Below, in pieces: positions 19,033-27,892 of a stretch of DNA of 64,000 nucleotides. The notes beneath the pieces are model-generated. The model made no database searches. It was given only the letters and a program-made list of their open reading frames with translations, and was not told where the DNA came from. Location of the stretch: positions 124,001-188,000 of the forward strand of contig NZ_KB893314.1 in NCBI RefSeq assembly GCF_000374045.1, written 5' to 3'. A program made the position numbers and the translations under genes. Origin of the DNA: Segetibacter koreensis DSM 18137. GTDB lineage: Bacteria > Bacteroidota > Bacteroidia > Chitinophagales > Chitinophagaceae. Numbering within the stretch: position 1 is the first letter of the stretch; each line of letters opens with the position of its first letter.

Positions 19033-20262
19033 CTAGCCATCCATTTCACCTGCAATGAGGTTAAGTGAACTCATACAAATGATTGCATCGCTTAACATAC
19101 TGCCTTTTACCAATTCCGTAAATGCCTGGTAATATATAAAACATGGCCTGCGGAAGTGTAACCTGAAAGGCGTGCGTCCACCGTCACTTATTAAATAAAA
19201 TCCCAATTCGCCATTTCCTCCCTCAACACTATGATATACTTCTCCCACCGGCATTTCAACTTCGCCCATAATTATCTTAAAATGATAGATCAAGGCTTCC
19301 ATTTTGGTATAAACGTCTTTCTTCTCAGGTAAATAATATTCGGGAGCGTCAGCATGAAAAACTTCAGCATCCTTTCCCTTAAAATCCTGTACTTTCTGGT
19401 AAGCCTGTCTTATTATACTAAGCGATTGCCTCATTTCTTCATTACGAACCAGGAAACGATCATACACATCCCCTGTTTTACCAACAGGAACATTGAAATC
19501 AAAATCTTCATAACTGCTATAAGGCGAATGAACACGAACATCATAATCAACGCCCGCTGCACGAAGATTTGGACCGGTAAATCCATAATTAAGCGCTCTT
19601 TCAGCACCAATTCCTCCTACTCCCTGGGTACGCTCCATAAAAATACGGTTGCGGGTAAAAAGGTTTTCAAACTCTTTCAAAACCTTCGGGTATTCATCTA
19701 AAAACTTTTCAAGCTTTCTAAAAGCAATATCATTAAAGTTTCTTTCAAAACCTCCGATACGACCAATGTTGGTCGTTAAACGGCTACCACACACTTCTTC
19801 CCATATTTCATAAATCAATTCACGGTATTGCATCACGTATAAAAAGCCTGTAAAAGCACCCGTATCCACGCCAATTACAGAGTTGCAAATAAGATGATCA
19901 GCAATTCGTGCAAGCTCCATTATAATAATACGAAGGTACTCAACACGTTTGGGAAGGCTTATCCCTAAAAGTTTTTCACATGTCATATGCCAGCCCATGT
20001 TATTTATAGGGCTGCTGCAATAATTTAACCTGTCAGTCAAAGGCGTTATCTGGTACAAAGGCCGACGCTCTGCTATTTTTTCAAATGCACGATGTATATA
20101 GCCAACGGTTTGTTCTGCATCTACAATTCTTTCTCCATCAACTTCCAATATATTTTGAAACACCCCATGCGTAGCCGGATGCGTCGGTCCCAGGTTAAGG
20201 GTGGTTGTCGTCTTCTCTATACTTCCGTCCGGAAGTCTTCTATGATGTTCTGCAACAGACAT
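19033..20262 (-). CDS. nuoD: NADH-quinone oxidoreductase subunit D
   Basis: This 409-aa protein of the 49-kDa subunit family carries 'LNLGPTHPATHGVFQNILE', with the quinone-site histidines, 'CGSRLTTNIGRIGGFERNFN', and the C-terminal region ending 'SSLNLIAGEMDG'. It forms the quinone-reduction chamber with NuoB. It is a separate gene, not fused to nuoC. The ATG at 20262 is well placed. The 76-bp spacer to nuoC is occupied by a dispersed repeat. Confidence 0.97.
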   Translation of the reverse strand: MSVAEHHRRLPDGSIEKTTTTLNLGPTHPATHGVFQNILEVDGERIVDAEQTVGYIHRAFEKIAERRPLYQITPLTDRLNYCSSPINNMGWHMTCEKLLGISLPKRVEYLRIIIMELARIADHLICNSVIGVDTGAFTGFLYVMQYRELIYEIWEEVCGSRLTTNIGRIGGFERNFNDIAFRKLEKFLDEYPKVLKEFENLFTRNRIFMERTQGVGGIGAERALNYGFTGPNLRAAGVDYDVRVHSPYSSYEDFDFNVPVGKTGDVYDRFLVRNEEMRQSLSIIRQAYQKVQDFKGKDAEVFHADAPEYYLPEKKDVYTKMEALIYHFKIIMGEVEMPVGEVYHSVEGGNGELGFYLISDGGRTPFRLHFRRPCFIYYQAFTELVKGSMLSDAIICMSSLNLIAGEMDG

Positions 20263-20267
20263 TCTTT

Positions 20268-20336
20268 ATTTTTTATGTAGTCAGCCCTTTGTAATTCTAT
20301 TCAGCATCGTTGTGTCACTCACTTGTACCGCAACGC
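20268..20336 (+). repeat. Dispersed intergenic repeat, copy 1 (nuoC/nuoD spacer)
   Basis: A T-rich start, GTAGTCAGC, then TTCAGCATCGTTGTGTCACT and ACTTGTAC: the shared pattern seen at four other sites in this window. It fills almost the whole spacer between nuoC and nuoD, antisense to the genes, and ends 2 bp from the nuoC stop codon. Confidence 0.75.
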
Positions 20337-20338
20337 TT

Positions 20339-20926
20339 TTATAACCAGGTGTTATCCTTGTCAGCTTCACTAATTGTTTTTGGAGCATCTTGTGCTCTTT
20401 CATCACCAAAATCGTCACTGCCGCCCCTGCCAAACATTTCATCATCCTTGTCAATTCTGCTTTGGTCTTCAAGCGGGTATTCCTTGCGCATTGGGAAATA
20501 ATCCATCTCATCAACGTTTAAAATACGCTTTAAATTAGGATGACCGATGAAATTAACGCCGTAAAAATCATAGGTCTCTCTTTCCATCCAGTTTGCAGCT
20601 TCAAAAAGTTTTGTAGCAGTAAAAACATCCGGCTGTTGAATAGGGAGATACACTTTAAATCTTATGCGGACATTCTCAACAAGATTGTGCAGGTGATATA
20701 CCACAGCCAGTTCCTCCCCTGTCCTATCAGGAAAATGAACTGCACATAAATCAGTAAGAAAGGTAAACTGCAATTCTGCATCATCATATAAAAACTGCAT
20801 TACTTTCAGGTTCAAATCGCGGGGGGCAGAAAAGGTAAGCATTCCGTAGGGCTCTTCAAAGCCATCCAGTACATCTCCAAATTTTTCCTGTAAGCGTTGT
20901 TTAATCAGTTCGTTATTTAACGGCAT
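20339..20926 (-). CDS. nuoC: NADH-quinone oxidoreductase subunit C
   Basis: This 195-aa protein of the 30-kDa subunit family has the signature 'ERETYDFYGVNFIGHPNLKR' followed by 'MDYFPMRKEYPLED'. It is a structural subunit of the hydrophilic arm next to NuoD. The C-terminal tail (about residues 165-195) is acidic and of low conservation. The 168-bp spacer upstream to nuoB is AT-rich with repeated 'GAAAATTTGAAAA'-like runs and no ORF. Confidence 0.95.
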   Translation of the reverse strand: MPLNNELIKQRLQEKFGDVLDGFEEPYGMLTFSAPRDLNLKVMQFLYDDAELQFTFLTDLCAVHFPDRTGEELAVVYHLHNLVENVRIRFKVYLPIQQPDVFTATKLFEAANWMERETYDFYGVNFIGHPNLKRILNVDEMDYFPMRKEYPLEDQSRIDKDDEMFGRGGSDDFGDERAQDAPKTISEADKDNTWL

Positions 20927-21094
20927 TTATTATATTAATTTGAAAATGAAGTAATCTGAAAATTTGAAAACCTATTGATTTTTGTAAACTTTCAAATTCT
21001 TGCATTTATTCATTTCTGACAGTTAAATTAAAAAATCTCAATCCCGGTTTTAAAACCTTTCAAACTATTCAAGTGTCCAACCTGACATGTCTTT

Positions 21095-21658
21095 CTATTG
21101 TATTCCGTAGCTCTCCATCAACCCCTTGTAGGTTTCACCATTTCTGCGCCGCAGGCTTTCATTATGCACTAAATCCTGAATACGTAAAACGCCATCTATA
21201 ATAGCTTCAGGTCGTGGAGGACAACCTGGTACATACACATCTACCGGAACTACCTGGTCAATACCCTGTAGTACGCTGTAGGAGTCAAATATACCACCGG
21301 AGCAGGCACATGCACCCACTGCCATTACCCACCTTGGCTCTGCCATTTGCAGGTAAACTTGTTTTACAATCGGAGCCATTTTTTTTGCTATGGTGCCCAT
21401 AACCATTAATAAATCACACTGGCGCGGCGAAAAACCTAATCTCTCACTTCCAAAACGTGACATATCATAGTGTGAACCCATCGTTGCCATAAACTCGATG
21501 CCGCAACAACTTGTAGCAAATGGTAAAGGCCATATTGAATTTTTTCGGGCGATACCTACAATCTTCTCAAAAGAAGTAGCCATAAACCCTTCTCCCATAT
21601 AACTTTCAGGAGCTTCTAACTCCTTAACCTGTGTGTGAAATCTTACTGGACGACCCAT
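21095..21658 (-). CDS. nuoB: NADH-quinone oxidoreductase subunit B (N2 cluster)
   Basis: This 187-aa protein holds the [4Fe-4S] N2 ligands: the tandem Cys in 'FATSCCGIEFMATMGSHYD', then 'GACACSGGIFDSY' and 'VPGCPPRPEAIIDG'. N2 donates electrons to quinone. It is the first nuo gene present. Upstream lies a 308-bp region with no ORF instead of the expected nuoA. Start is the ATG at 21658. Confidence 0.97.
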   Translation of the reverse strand: MGRPVRFHTQVKELEAPESYMGEGFMATSFEKIVGIARKNSIWPLPFATSCCGIEFMATMGSHYDMSRFGSERLGFSPRQCDLLMVMGTIAKKMAPIVKQVYLQMAEPRWVMAVGACACSGGIFDSYSVLQGIDQVVPVDVYVPGCPPRPEAIIDGVLRIQDLVHNESLRRRNGETYKGLMESYGIQ

Positions 21659-21750
21659 AATTTATCTGATTTTATTCATCCTCAAATAACTACAATACGA
21701 ATAATAATCTCATAAAAAGCAGAAGCCTTATGATGGCTGTAATTTAATGT

Positions 21751-21783
21751 CAAAAGTAATACAAGTGTGTCAATTACAGTCAA
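21751..21783 (-). promoter_or_regulatory. Candidate promoter of the nuo operon
   Basis: On the minus strand there is TACTTTTG (21751-21758), a match to the Bacteroidota -7 consensus TAnnTTTG. A TTG lies 22 bp upstream (21781-21783). It is about 90 bp before the nuoB ATG, in the 308-bp region 21659-21966. Nothing else was recognised in that region, and the long stop-rich AT stretch argues against a hidden nuoA. Confidence 0.4.
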
Positions 21784-21966
21784 ATGATTTAAACAGAATC
21801 TATCAGTTTCTATAATAAAACAACAATTAGTTACTTATATAGTTATTTAAAAACGGTTAATAATTATAATAAACGAAAAAACGGCAGAAAACTTTTAATA
21901 GTAAAAAAAATAATATTATAACTTTCTCATAAATTATTATACCAGCAAAATTTCGTTTACGGCGGA

Positions 21967-22545
21967 TTATAATGTATTTACGAGTTCATCTATTTCACTG
22001 GCATCAATTATACGATCTACCACTACGTCTGCGATAGCATGTTGGGGCATATATGCAACTTTAGCCGTAACAGGATTTTGCACAATCACTATTCCGTCAT
22101 GTTTTTTTACTACTTTCAAACCTTCTGTACCGTCAGCACTTGCGCCCGAAAGCAACAGGCAAACTAATTCAGGACCGAACGCTTCTGCTGCGGTTTCAAA
22201 AGTAACATCTATACTGGGCCTGCTATAATTTACCTTTTCTGAATAATCAAGTGACAAGGTTCCATCTTTTTCTACAAGCAAATGATAATCTGCGGGAGCA
22301 ACATAAATAATACCGGGTGTAAGAATATCTTTTTCTTCTGCCTCTTTCACCGGGAGCGTGGTTTTAGAAGCCAAAAGATCAGTCAAAGTTGAGTCAAAAC
22401 TATTTTTTCTATGAAGTACAATAATAATGGGAAATGATAAACCTGGCCGCAAAGATGGAAGTAGCATGAGTATGACATCAAGACTACCGGCAGAACCGCC
22501 GATAATAAGAAGACTGCAATGATGCCTTATGCTACTTTTCTCCAT
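21967..22545 (-). CDS. cheB: CheB-type methylesterase, catalytic domain only
   Basis: The 192-aa protein consists of the CheB catalytic domain alone. The catalytic triad can be placed: Ser18 in GGSAGS, His45 in IVLHRKNS and Asp138 in LLSGASADGTEG. No receiver domain is present, so regulation may come from a separate receiver such as the single-domain protein encoded in the same operon (inferred). By family it demethylates or deamidates receptor glutamates. No chemoreceptor gene is nearby. It overlaps the cheR end by 19 bp, which suggests translational coupling. Confidence 0.92.
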   Translation of the reverse strand: MEKSSIRHHCSLLIIGGSAGSLDVILMLLPSLRPGLSFPIIIVLHRKNSFDSTLTDLLASKTTLPVKEAEEKDILTPGIIYVAPADYHLLVEKDGTLSLDYSEKVNYSRPSIDVTFETAAEAFGPELVCLLLSGASADGTEGLKVVKKHDGIVIVQNPVTAKVAYMPQHAIADVVVDRIIDASEIDELVNTL

Positions 22546-23348
22546 ATTTTTTCCTTTCCAACCTGGTTATACTTTGATGAAAGAGAAGAAAAGCGCAGCG
22601 TTTCTTTATTGCCTAGCGCTAAAAAACCTAATGGTTCCAGACTTTGGTCGAAAAGGGTGAATACTTTCTGCTGCAAATTATGATCAAAATAAATTAAAAC
22701 ATTCCTACATAAAATTAATTGAAATTCATTAAAAGAGCGATCTGATACCAGGTTATGGGTGGCAAATATTACTTTAGCCCGCAAATCCTCATTAAACTTT
22801 ACATGATTGTATTTGGCAGAGTAGTAGGAGGAAAAATCGCGGATACCGCCTGAAAGAATGTAGTTTTCCGAATATTGTTTCATTTGGCTTAAAGGAAAGA
22901 TGCCTGCCATTGCTTTTTTTATGACATCAGGATTTAAATCGGTAGCATATAGCAAGGATTTTTGTAACAAGTTTGCCTCCTGCAGCATTATGGCCATAGA
23001 ATATACTTCTTCACCAGTTGAGCAGCCTGCGTGCCATATACGAATGAGAGGATAAGTAGACAGCACCGGCAAAATCTCAAGGCGAAGAACTTTGTAAAAA
23101 AAAGGATCACGAAACATTTCTGTTACATTCACCGTAATTTCTTCAACAAACCTTTTTAAATATTCGGGGCTGGCTCTTACTTTATAGCGAAACTCAGCAA
23201 AGCTTGGAAACTTATCTATCTGGAGCAACCGGTTTACCCGCCTTTTTAAAGAAGCGCGGGAGTAATCTGTGAAATCATATCCATATACCTCCAGCAAATC
23301 ATTTAGTAAAATATCTAATTCATCGTCGTCAATTGTTCCTAATTCCAC
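22527..23348 (-). CDS. cheR: CheR-type protein-glutamate methyltransferase
   Basis: The 273-aa protein has the N-terminal helical CheR domain (to about residue 70) and a SAM-dependent methyltransferase domain. Visible motifs are NVTEMFRDP (74-82) and the SAM loop IWHAGCSTGEEVYSMAI (104-120), with 'LILCRNVLIYFD' later. It uses a GTG start at 23348; no ATG fits better and the spacing to the upstream receiver gene (11 bp) is tight. By family it methylates glutamates of chemoreceptor-like proteins. Here it is paired with hybrid kinases, so the target is unclear. Confidence 0.92.
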   Translation of the reverse strand: MELGTIDDDELDILLNDLLEVYGYDFTDYSRASLKRRVNRLLQIDKFPSFAEFRYKVRASPEYLKRFVEEITVNVTEMFRDPFFYKVLRLEILPVLSTYPLIRIWHAGCSTGEEVYSMAIMLQEANLLQKSLLYATDLNPDVIKKAMAGIFPLSQMKQYSENYILSGGIRDFSSYYSAKYNHVKFNEDLRAKVIFATHNLVSDRSFNEFQLILCRNVLIYFDHNLQQKVFTLFDQSLEPLGFLALGNKETLRFSSLSSKYNQVGKEKIWRKVA

Positions 23349-23359
23349 AGATACTATTT

Positions 23360-23731
23360 TTAAAATTTGTCCAATTTCTTAAGCAATTCATCTACATTAA
23401 CAGGTTTAGAAATATAATCATCGGCCCCGGCCTTCAGGCATTTCTCCTTGTCACCAGTCATAGCTTGTGCAGTCACTGCAATTACTGTTAAGAACGACAA
23501 TTTATTATTATTTCTAATTCTGTTTATTGCTTCATAACCATCCATTTCTGGCATCATCATGTCCATTAATACAATCTTTATACCTGAATTCTGTAACAGC
23601 AGGTCTATTCCTTCCCGGGCAGTTAAAGATGTATAACAAGTATACCCCTGTGAAACAAGGGTGGCTTTTAAAGCAAAAATGTTTCGACTATCGTCATCTA
23701 TTATAAGAACTTGTTTTTGCAATTCATTCAT
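23360..23731 (-). CDS. Single-domain response regulator (CheY-like receiver)
   Basis: The 123-aa protein is one receiver domain: acidic pocket IDDD (11-14), phospho-acceptor Asp57 in VLMDMMMPEMDGY, and the conserved Lys in 'ADDYISKPVNVDEL'. It has no output domain. The start is the ATG at 23731. It is very similar in sequence to the third receiver of the hybrid kinase encoded upstream (both have 'VTAQAMTGD/VTAKAMTGD' and 'YISKPV'), which suggests duplication or shared phosphotransfer. It lies 11 bp before cheR. Confidence 0.93.
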   Translation of the reverse strand: MNELQKQVLIIDDDSRNIFALKATLVSQGYTCYTSLTAREGIDLLLQNSGIKIVLMDMMMPEMDGYEAINRIRNNNKLSFLTVIAVTAQAMTGDKEKCLKAGADDYISKPVNVDELLKKLDKF

Positions 23732-23825
23732 TTCCAGCAATTGGATTAATTAAACTGTTTCATTACTGGCTTCCGTTTCCGAAAACCCCAACGGGTATTT
23801 GTGACCATATGGAACCGTAGCAGGT

Positions 23826-26800
23826 CTATTCATACAGCCACACACGAAGCAGCGAAAGCAACTGATCTATGTCGACAGGCTTGGAGATATAATCGGAAGC
23901 TCCTGCCTCAACACACTTTTCCCTGTCTCCTGTCATTGCCTTTGCCGTGACAGCTATTATTGGCAGATCTTTATATTTAAAATTTTCTCTTATTTTTTTT
24001 GTGGCCTCATAGCCATCCATAACCGGCATCATTACATCCATGAGCACAATGTCTACATCAGTATTTTCCTCTAAGCGTGTTAATGCTTCTTCCCCGTCCA
24101 TTGCAGATAATACTTTCATATTATTTTGCTCTAAGACTTTTGTCAGGGAAAAAATGTTTCTAACATCATCATCAACAATTAATATTGTTTTATCACTTAA
24201 AACTTCTATAAGGATTCCTGAATTTTTATACTTGGCGGGCTGTTTTTCATTTTGCTTATTCTCTTCCACAAGATGCAGGAACAGTGAAACCTCATCTAAT
24301 ATGCGCTGATAAGAAAAAGCGGTTTTAATAACAATAGAATCAGCATATTGTTTTATTTTTTGTTCTTCGCCTTTAGAAAGGTTTTTACCCGTGAAAATAA
24401 TAATGGGCAAATTTTCAAGTTCGTTATCTTTCCGTATTGTTTCCAGCGTTTCGTAGGCATTCGTATCAGGAATACCCATGTCAAGAATAACACATTCTAC
24501 ATCTTCACGTTTTAATGCTGTAATTCCAGTATTAATATTATTTGAAATTTCCGGTTTTATATTAAAAGTCTGAAGAAAATAAGCGAGGGCCTGGGCATGT
24601 TTTGGGTTCTCTTCTACGATCAGGACTTTTTTACCTCGTCGTGAAACTACCTGTTCTATTTTTTTAAACACTTGCTGCAATTGTTCTACGGCTACCGGCT
24701 TATTTATAAAATCGATAGCACCTTTTTGCAGGCTTTCTTTCCTTGCAGAATTCGCCGACATCATATGTACGGGAATATGGCGGGTAAAAGGATTACTCTT
24801 TAATTCTTCCATTACCTCCCACCCATCTTTTACAGGAAGCTGAATATCGAGCAAAATGCCTGTAGGATTATATTCCCGCGCCAAATCGATACCTTCATCA
24901 CCTCTTACGGCCACGACCGCTTTGTATCCTTTTGAGCGCGTATAGTCGAGTAAAGCTTTTGCAAAAGCTATGTCATCTTCAACAATCAATATCGTTTTGT
25001 CATTAGCTGAAACACTGTTTCTGTCGTCCTGCACTACAGGAGAAATTAAGGGAGTTTTAGGTTCTGAATTCTCCGGTGATCTATTTTCTCCTGTTTCTTT
25101 TACCGGGATTTCTAACGCAATATCATCAAAAACGGAAGGCTTTTCTTTGTTTTTTTCAACAGATCTTGTCTTAGGTATATGAACAATAAATTCGCTTCCT
25201 TTGCCAGGCTCGCTTGTTACACTTATTTCTCCTCCCAACAGCTTACTTAGTTGCCTGCTGATTGATAATCCTAATCCTGTACCACCGAATTTTCTACGGG
25301 TAGAGCCATCCTCCTGTTGAAACGCTTCGAATATCATTTGCTGCTTTTCTTTGACAATACCTATGCCGGTGTCTTTAACGGAAAAAGCTATAAATGAACT
25401 GTTCTCAGACGCATTAGACACATGAACTTTTACACACCCGTTAGACGTGAACTTGAGTGCATTTGAAATAAGATTTTTTAAAACCTGCCCAAGTCTCATC
25501 TTGTCGGTTTCGATAGAAGGGGAAACATCTTCATCTATACTTATACTAAAATCCAGCTTTTTTTCTTTTGCTATTGGTGAAAATAGTGATTGAAGGTCAT
25601 TGGTAATTGTTGTAATATCAACTTTATCAAATTCAAGCTCCATTTTACCAGCCTCTATTTTAGACAAATCAAGTATCTCATCTATTAACGCTAATAAACC
25701 ATTGCCCGAGCTTTGTATAACCTGTGCATATTCTACCTGCTCGCCCGAAAGATTTTTTTGTGTATTTTCTGCAAGTAATCTTGATAACAATAAAATAGAG
25801 TTAAGAGGTGTTCTTAGTTCATGAGACATGTTAGCAAGAAATTCTGACTTATACCGAGTGCTCAACTCTAACTCCCGGGCCTTTTGCTGTATTTCTATAT
25901 TTCGCTCTACAATTAACTGGTTTCTTTCTTCAACTATTTTTGTACGTTCTTCCAGTTCCTGGTTGGTCTGCATCAACTCTTCCTGTTGTACGCGGAGCTC
26001 CTCTTCTGATGCCTGCAGCTTTTGGGCCTGTGCCTCCAGTTCGGTGTTCATGTTTTCAAGCTCACTGTGCTGCACCCTTAATTCTTCCGCCTGCGACTTT
26101 GTTCTATCCAAAAGCTCCTGCAAGCGGGCACGGTTCTTTGCAGTTATCAGCGCAACAGTAATATTTGATTTTACCTGTTCAACCATTGCGAGTGCCGTAT
26201 CGCTAAACGCAGATAGAGATCCGATTTCTATAACACCTTCCAGCACTTTTTCGCGCACCAAAGGAATTATTAAAACATGTTTTGGCTTCGCACTTCCGGT
26301 AGCTGACTTTATTACCATATATTCATCTGGCAGGTCTTGCAGATAAAGAGTTTCGTTTTTCAAAGCAGCCTGTCCCACCAGGGTTTCTCCTAATTTAATT
26401 TTCGCCGGAACAGTGTTTACATCGGGAACAGCATAACCTGCTTTATATTCTAAAACGTTATTTTCTAATGAATAGAACAAACCCACCTCGCAACCCAAAT
26501 AACCAACTAAAGCATTTAGTGCGTCTTTTGCCACTAAACACACGTCTTTTTCACCTGCTATGCTGTCGTTTACTGCTTCAACTCCTGTATGTATCCATAT
26601 CTTATCCTGGTTTTCCTTATTAAAGCCGCGCAGCGCCAGCGTCATTCTTTTTATAGAATTTGAAAGAATATCTTCTTCACTCCTGGGTGTTATTACCACA
26701 TTAAAGTTTCCTTGTCCTATAGCATCTGCAGCGTCTGCCAGCACTTTGTTATTTGCATCTATTTTTAAAATAGATTCCGCAACTTTACCTATTACATCAC

Positions 26801-27857
26801 GAGATTTGATAGTAAACGATACACCAGTCTTTCCTTCAGAGATTTTTTCTGCAGCAACGTTTACTTCAGTCAACATTTTATTTATAACTGTGATAGTATA
26901 AGTAACTATAATGACTACAGTGATCAAACCAATAACAATAAAAATAAGAGTATCTCTTTTGTCATTCTTTTCGTTGGTATAAATAATGTTTACAGAGTCA
27001 TCAACTTGTCTTAACAAATTTCTCTGCAGTTTTTTTAATTCGTCTACTCCGTTTGCAGAAATCGTCCACCAGGTTTCTGCATTTAAAGTATTATCAATAT
27101 TCCCTTTATAAAAGAGGTTATCAAGGTATTGAATCGTTGTTTTCAAATCACCTCTATTCCTTATTTTGTTGTAATTAAAAATCGATTTGGTAGAAGATTT
27201 AATTAAAAATTCCGTTTGAAAAGAATTGTATATATCATAAATATTATGTAGTTGGGTAATAATTTGAGCGGGCGGAACTTTTTTATACAAATCATAATAT
27301 ATGTTTGCCCTTAGTATTCCAAGATAGGTTATAAGTTCAGAAAGCAATTTCTGACCTGCGAGTTCACGGCTTACAGGCCTAAGGTAAATAATGTTACCGG
27401 CAGAAACGTTATTTAAATTGTTTAATCTGAAAATAGTATTGGTATAAAAGTTCATTAAATCCTCAGGCGAGATACGATTGCCATCAATCATACGGCGTGT
27501 GTCTTCAAGCCGATTGAGCATTGTATAACCATCAAAGCCTGTTAACATTTCATCTGTAGAGTCCTTTAGCTTATTATACGCTTCATCTGTTTTTACCCGT
27601 TGCAATACCAACTGGTTTTGATTGTCTTTTTTTATCACGTACCCGAAACTGTAGCGCCTTTCAGTTTGTAGTTCATCAATAAGTCCACTTATGGCCGATG
27701 ACCTGTCGATACGCTTTTGATATTCCTCAAGTATATTTATTCTTTCTGTTTTTTCTTTATATACTTCTGAAGCAAGGAAAATAAAAAAGACAAGCGGAAG
27801 AAACGCTATAAGCATTAGTTTCGCAGGGAGAGCCAACTTGCTAAAAAAACTATTCAT
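23826..27857 (-). CDS. Large hybrid sensor histidine kinase (NIT/HAMP/GAF/HisKA/HATPase/3xREC)
   Basis: This is a 1343-aa membrane-anchored hybrid kinase. TM1 is at about 13-31, followed by a helical periplasmic sensor (about 35-300, NIT-like, containing 'DELQTERRYSFGYV'). TM2 is at about 303-325, then HAMP regions (about 325-415), a GAF domain (about 430-570) and a long coiled coil rich in E/Q (575-668). The HisKA has His679 in FLANMSHELRTPLNS, and the HATPase is at 780-900 (N-box NLISNALKF, GTGLGLSI). Three receivers follow, with Asp1004, Asp1126 and Asp1274. The middle receiver has IKT instead of the usual K-P pair. It is likely a multi-input phosphorelay node with CheR/CheB downstream. 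Confidence 0.93.
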   Translation of the reverse strand: MNSFFSKLALPAKLMLIAFLPLVFFIFLASEVYKEKTERINILEEYQKRIDRSSAISGLIDELQTERRYSFGYVIKKDNQNQLVLQRVKTDEAYNKLKDSTDEMLTGFDGYTMLNRLEDTRRMIDGNRISPEDLMNFYTNTIFRLNNLNNVSAGNIIYLRPVSRELAGQKLLSELITYLGILRANIYYDLYKKVPPAQIITQLHNIYDIYNSFQTEFLIKSSTKSIFNYNKIRNRGDLKTTIQYLDNLFYKGNIDNTLNAETWWTISANGVDELKKLQRNLLRQVDDSVNIIYTNEKNDKRDTLIFIVIGLITVVIIVTYTITVINKMLTEVNVAAEKISEGKTGVSFTIKSRDVIGKVAESILKIDANNKVLADAADAIGQGNFNVVITPRSEEDILSNSIKRMTLALRGFNKENQDKIWIHTGVEAVNDSIAGEKDVCLVAKDALNALVGYLGCEVGLFYSLENNVLEYKAGYAVPDVNTVPAKIKLGETLVGQAALKNETLYLQDLPDEYMVIKSATGSAKPKHVLIIPLVREKVLEGVIEIGSLSAFSDTALAMVEQVKSNITVALITAKNRARLQELLDRTKSQAEELRVQHSELENMNTELEAQAQKLQASEEELRVQQEELMQTNQELEERTKIVEERNQLIVERNIEIQQKARELELSTRYKSEFLANMSHELRTPLNSILLLSRLLAENTQKNLSGEQVEYAQVIQSSGNGLLALIDEILDLSKIEAGKMELEFDKVDITTITNDLQSLFSPIAKEKKLDFSISIDEDVSPSIETDKMRLGQVLKNLISNALKFTSNGCVKVHVSNASENSSFIAFSVKDTGIGIVKEKQQMIFEAFQQEDGSTRRKFGGTGLGLSISRQLSKLLGGEISVTSEPGKGSEFIVHIPKTRSVEKNKEKPSVFDDIALEIPVKETGENRSPENSEPKTPLISPVVQDDRNSVSANDKTILIVEDDIAFAKALLDYTRSKGYKAVVAVRGDEGIDLAREYNPTGILLDIQLPVKDGWEVMEELKSNPFTRHIPVHMMSANSARKESLQKGAIDFINKPVAVEQLQQVFKKIEQVVSRRGKKVLIVEENPKHAQALAYFLQTFNIKPEISNNINTGITALKREDVECVILDMGIPDTNAYETLETIRKDNELENLPIIIFTGKNLSKGEEQKIKQYADSIVIKTAFSYQRILDEVSLFLHLVEENKQNEKQPAKYKNSGILIEVLSDKTILIVDDDVRNIFSLTKVLEQNNMKVLSAMDGEEALTRLEENTDVDIVLMDVMMPVMDGYEATKKIRENFKYKDLPIIAVTAKAMTGDREKCVEAGASDYISKPVDIDQLLSLLRVWLYE

Positions 27858-27892
27858 ATTGTTTAGAGCCTTATTTTAGATTTCAATATTTT

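Noticed and set aside
20281-20514. Short minus-strand frame over the nuoC end
   Set aside because: Overlaps nuoC and a repeat; composition is unlike a protein.
25828-26346. Frame antisense to the hybrid kinase coiled coil
   Set aside because: Ser/Cys-rich composition arises from reversed Glu/Gln codons of the coiled coil.
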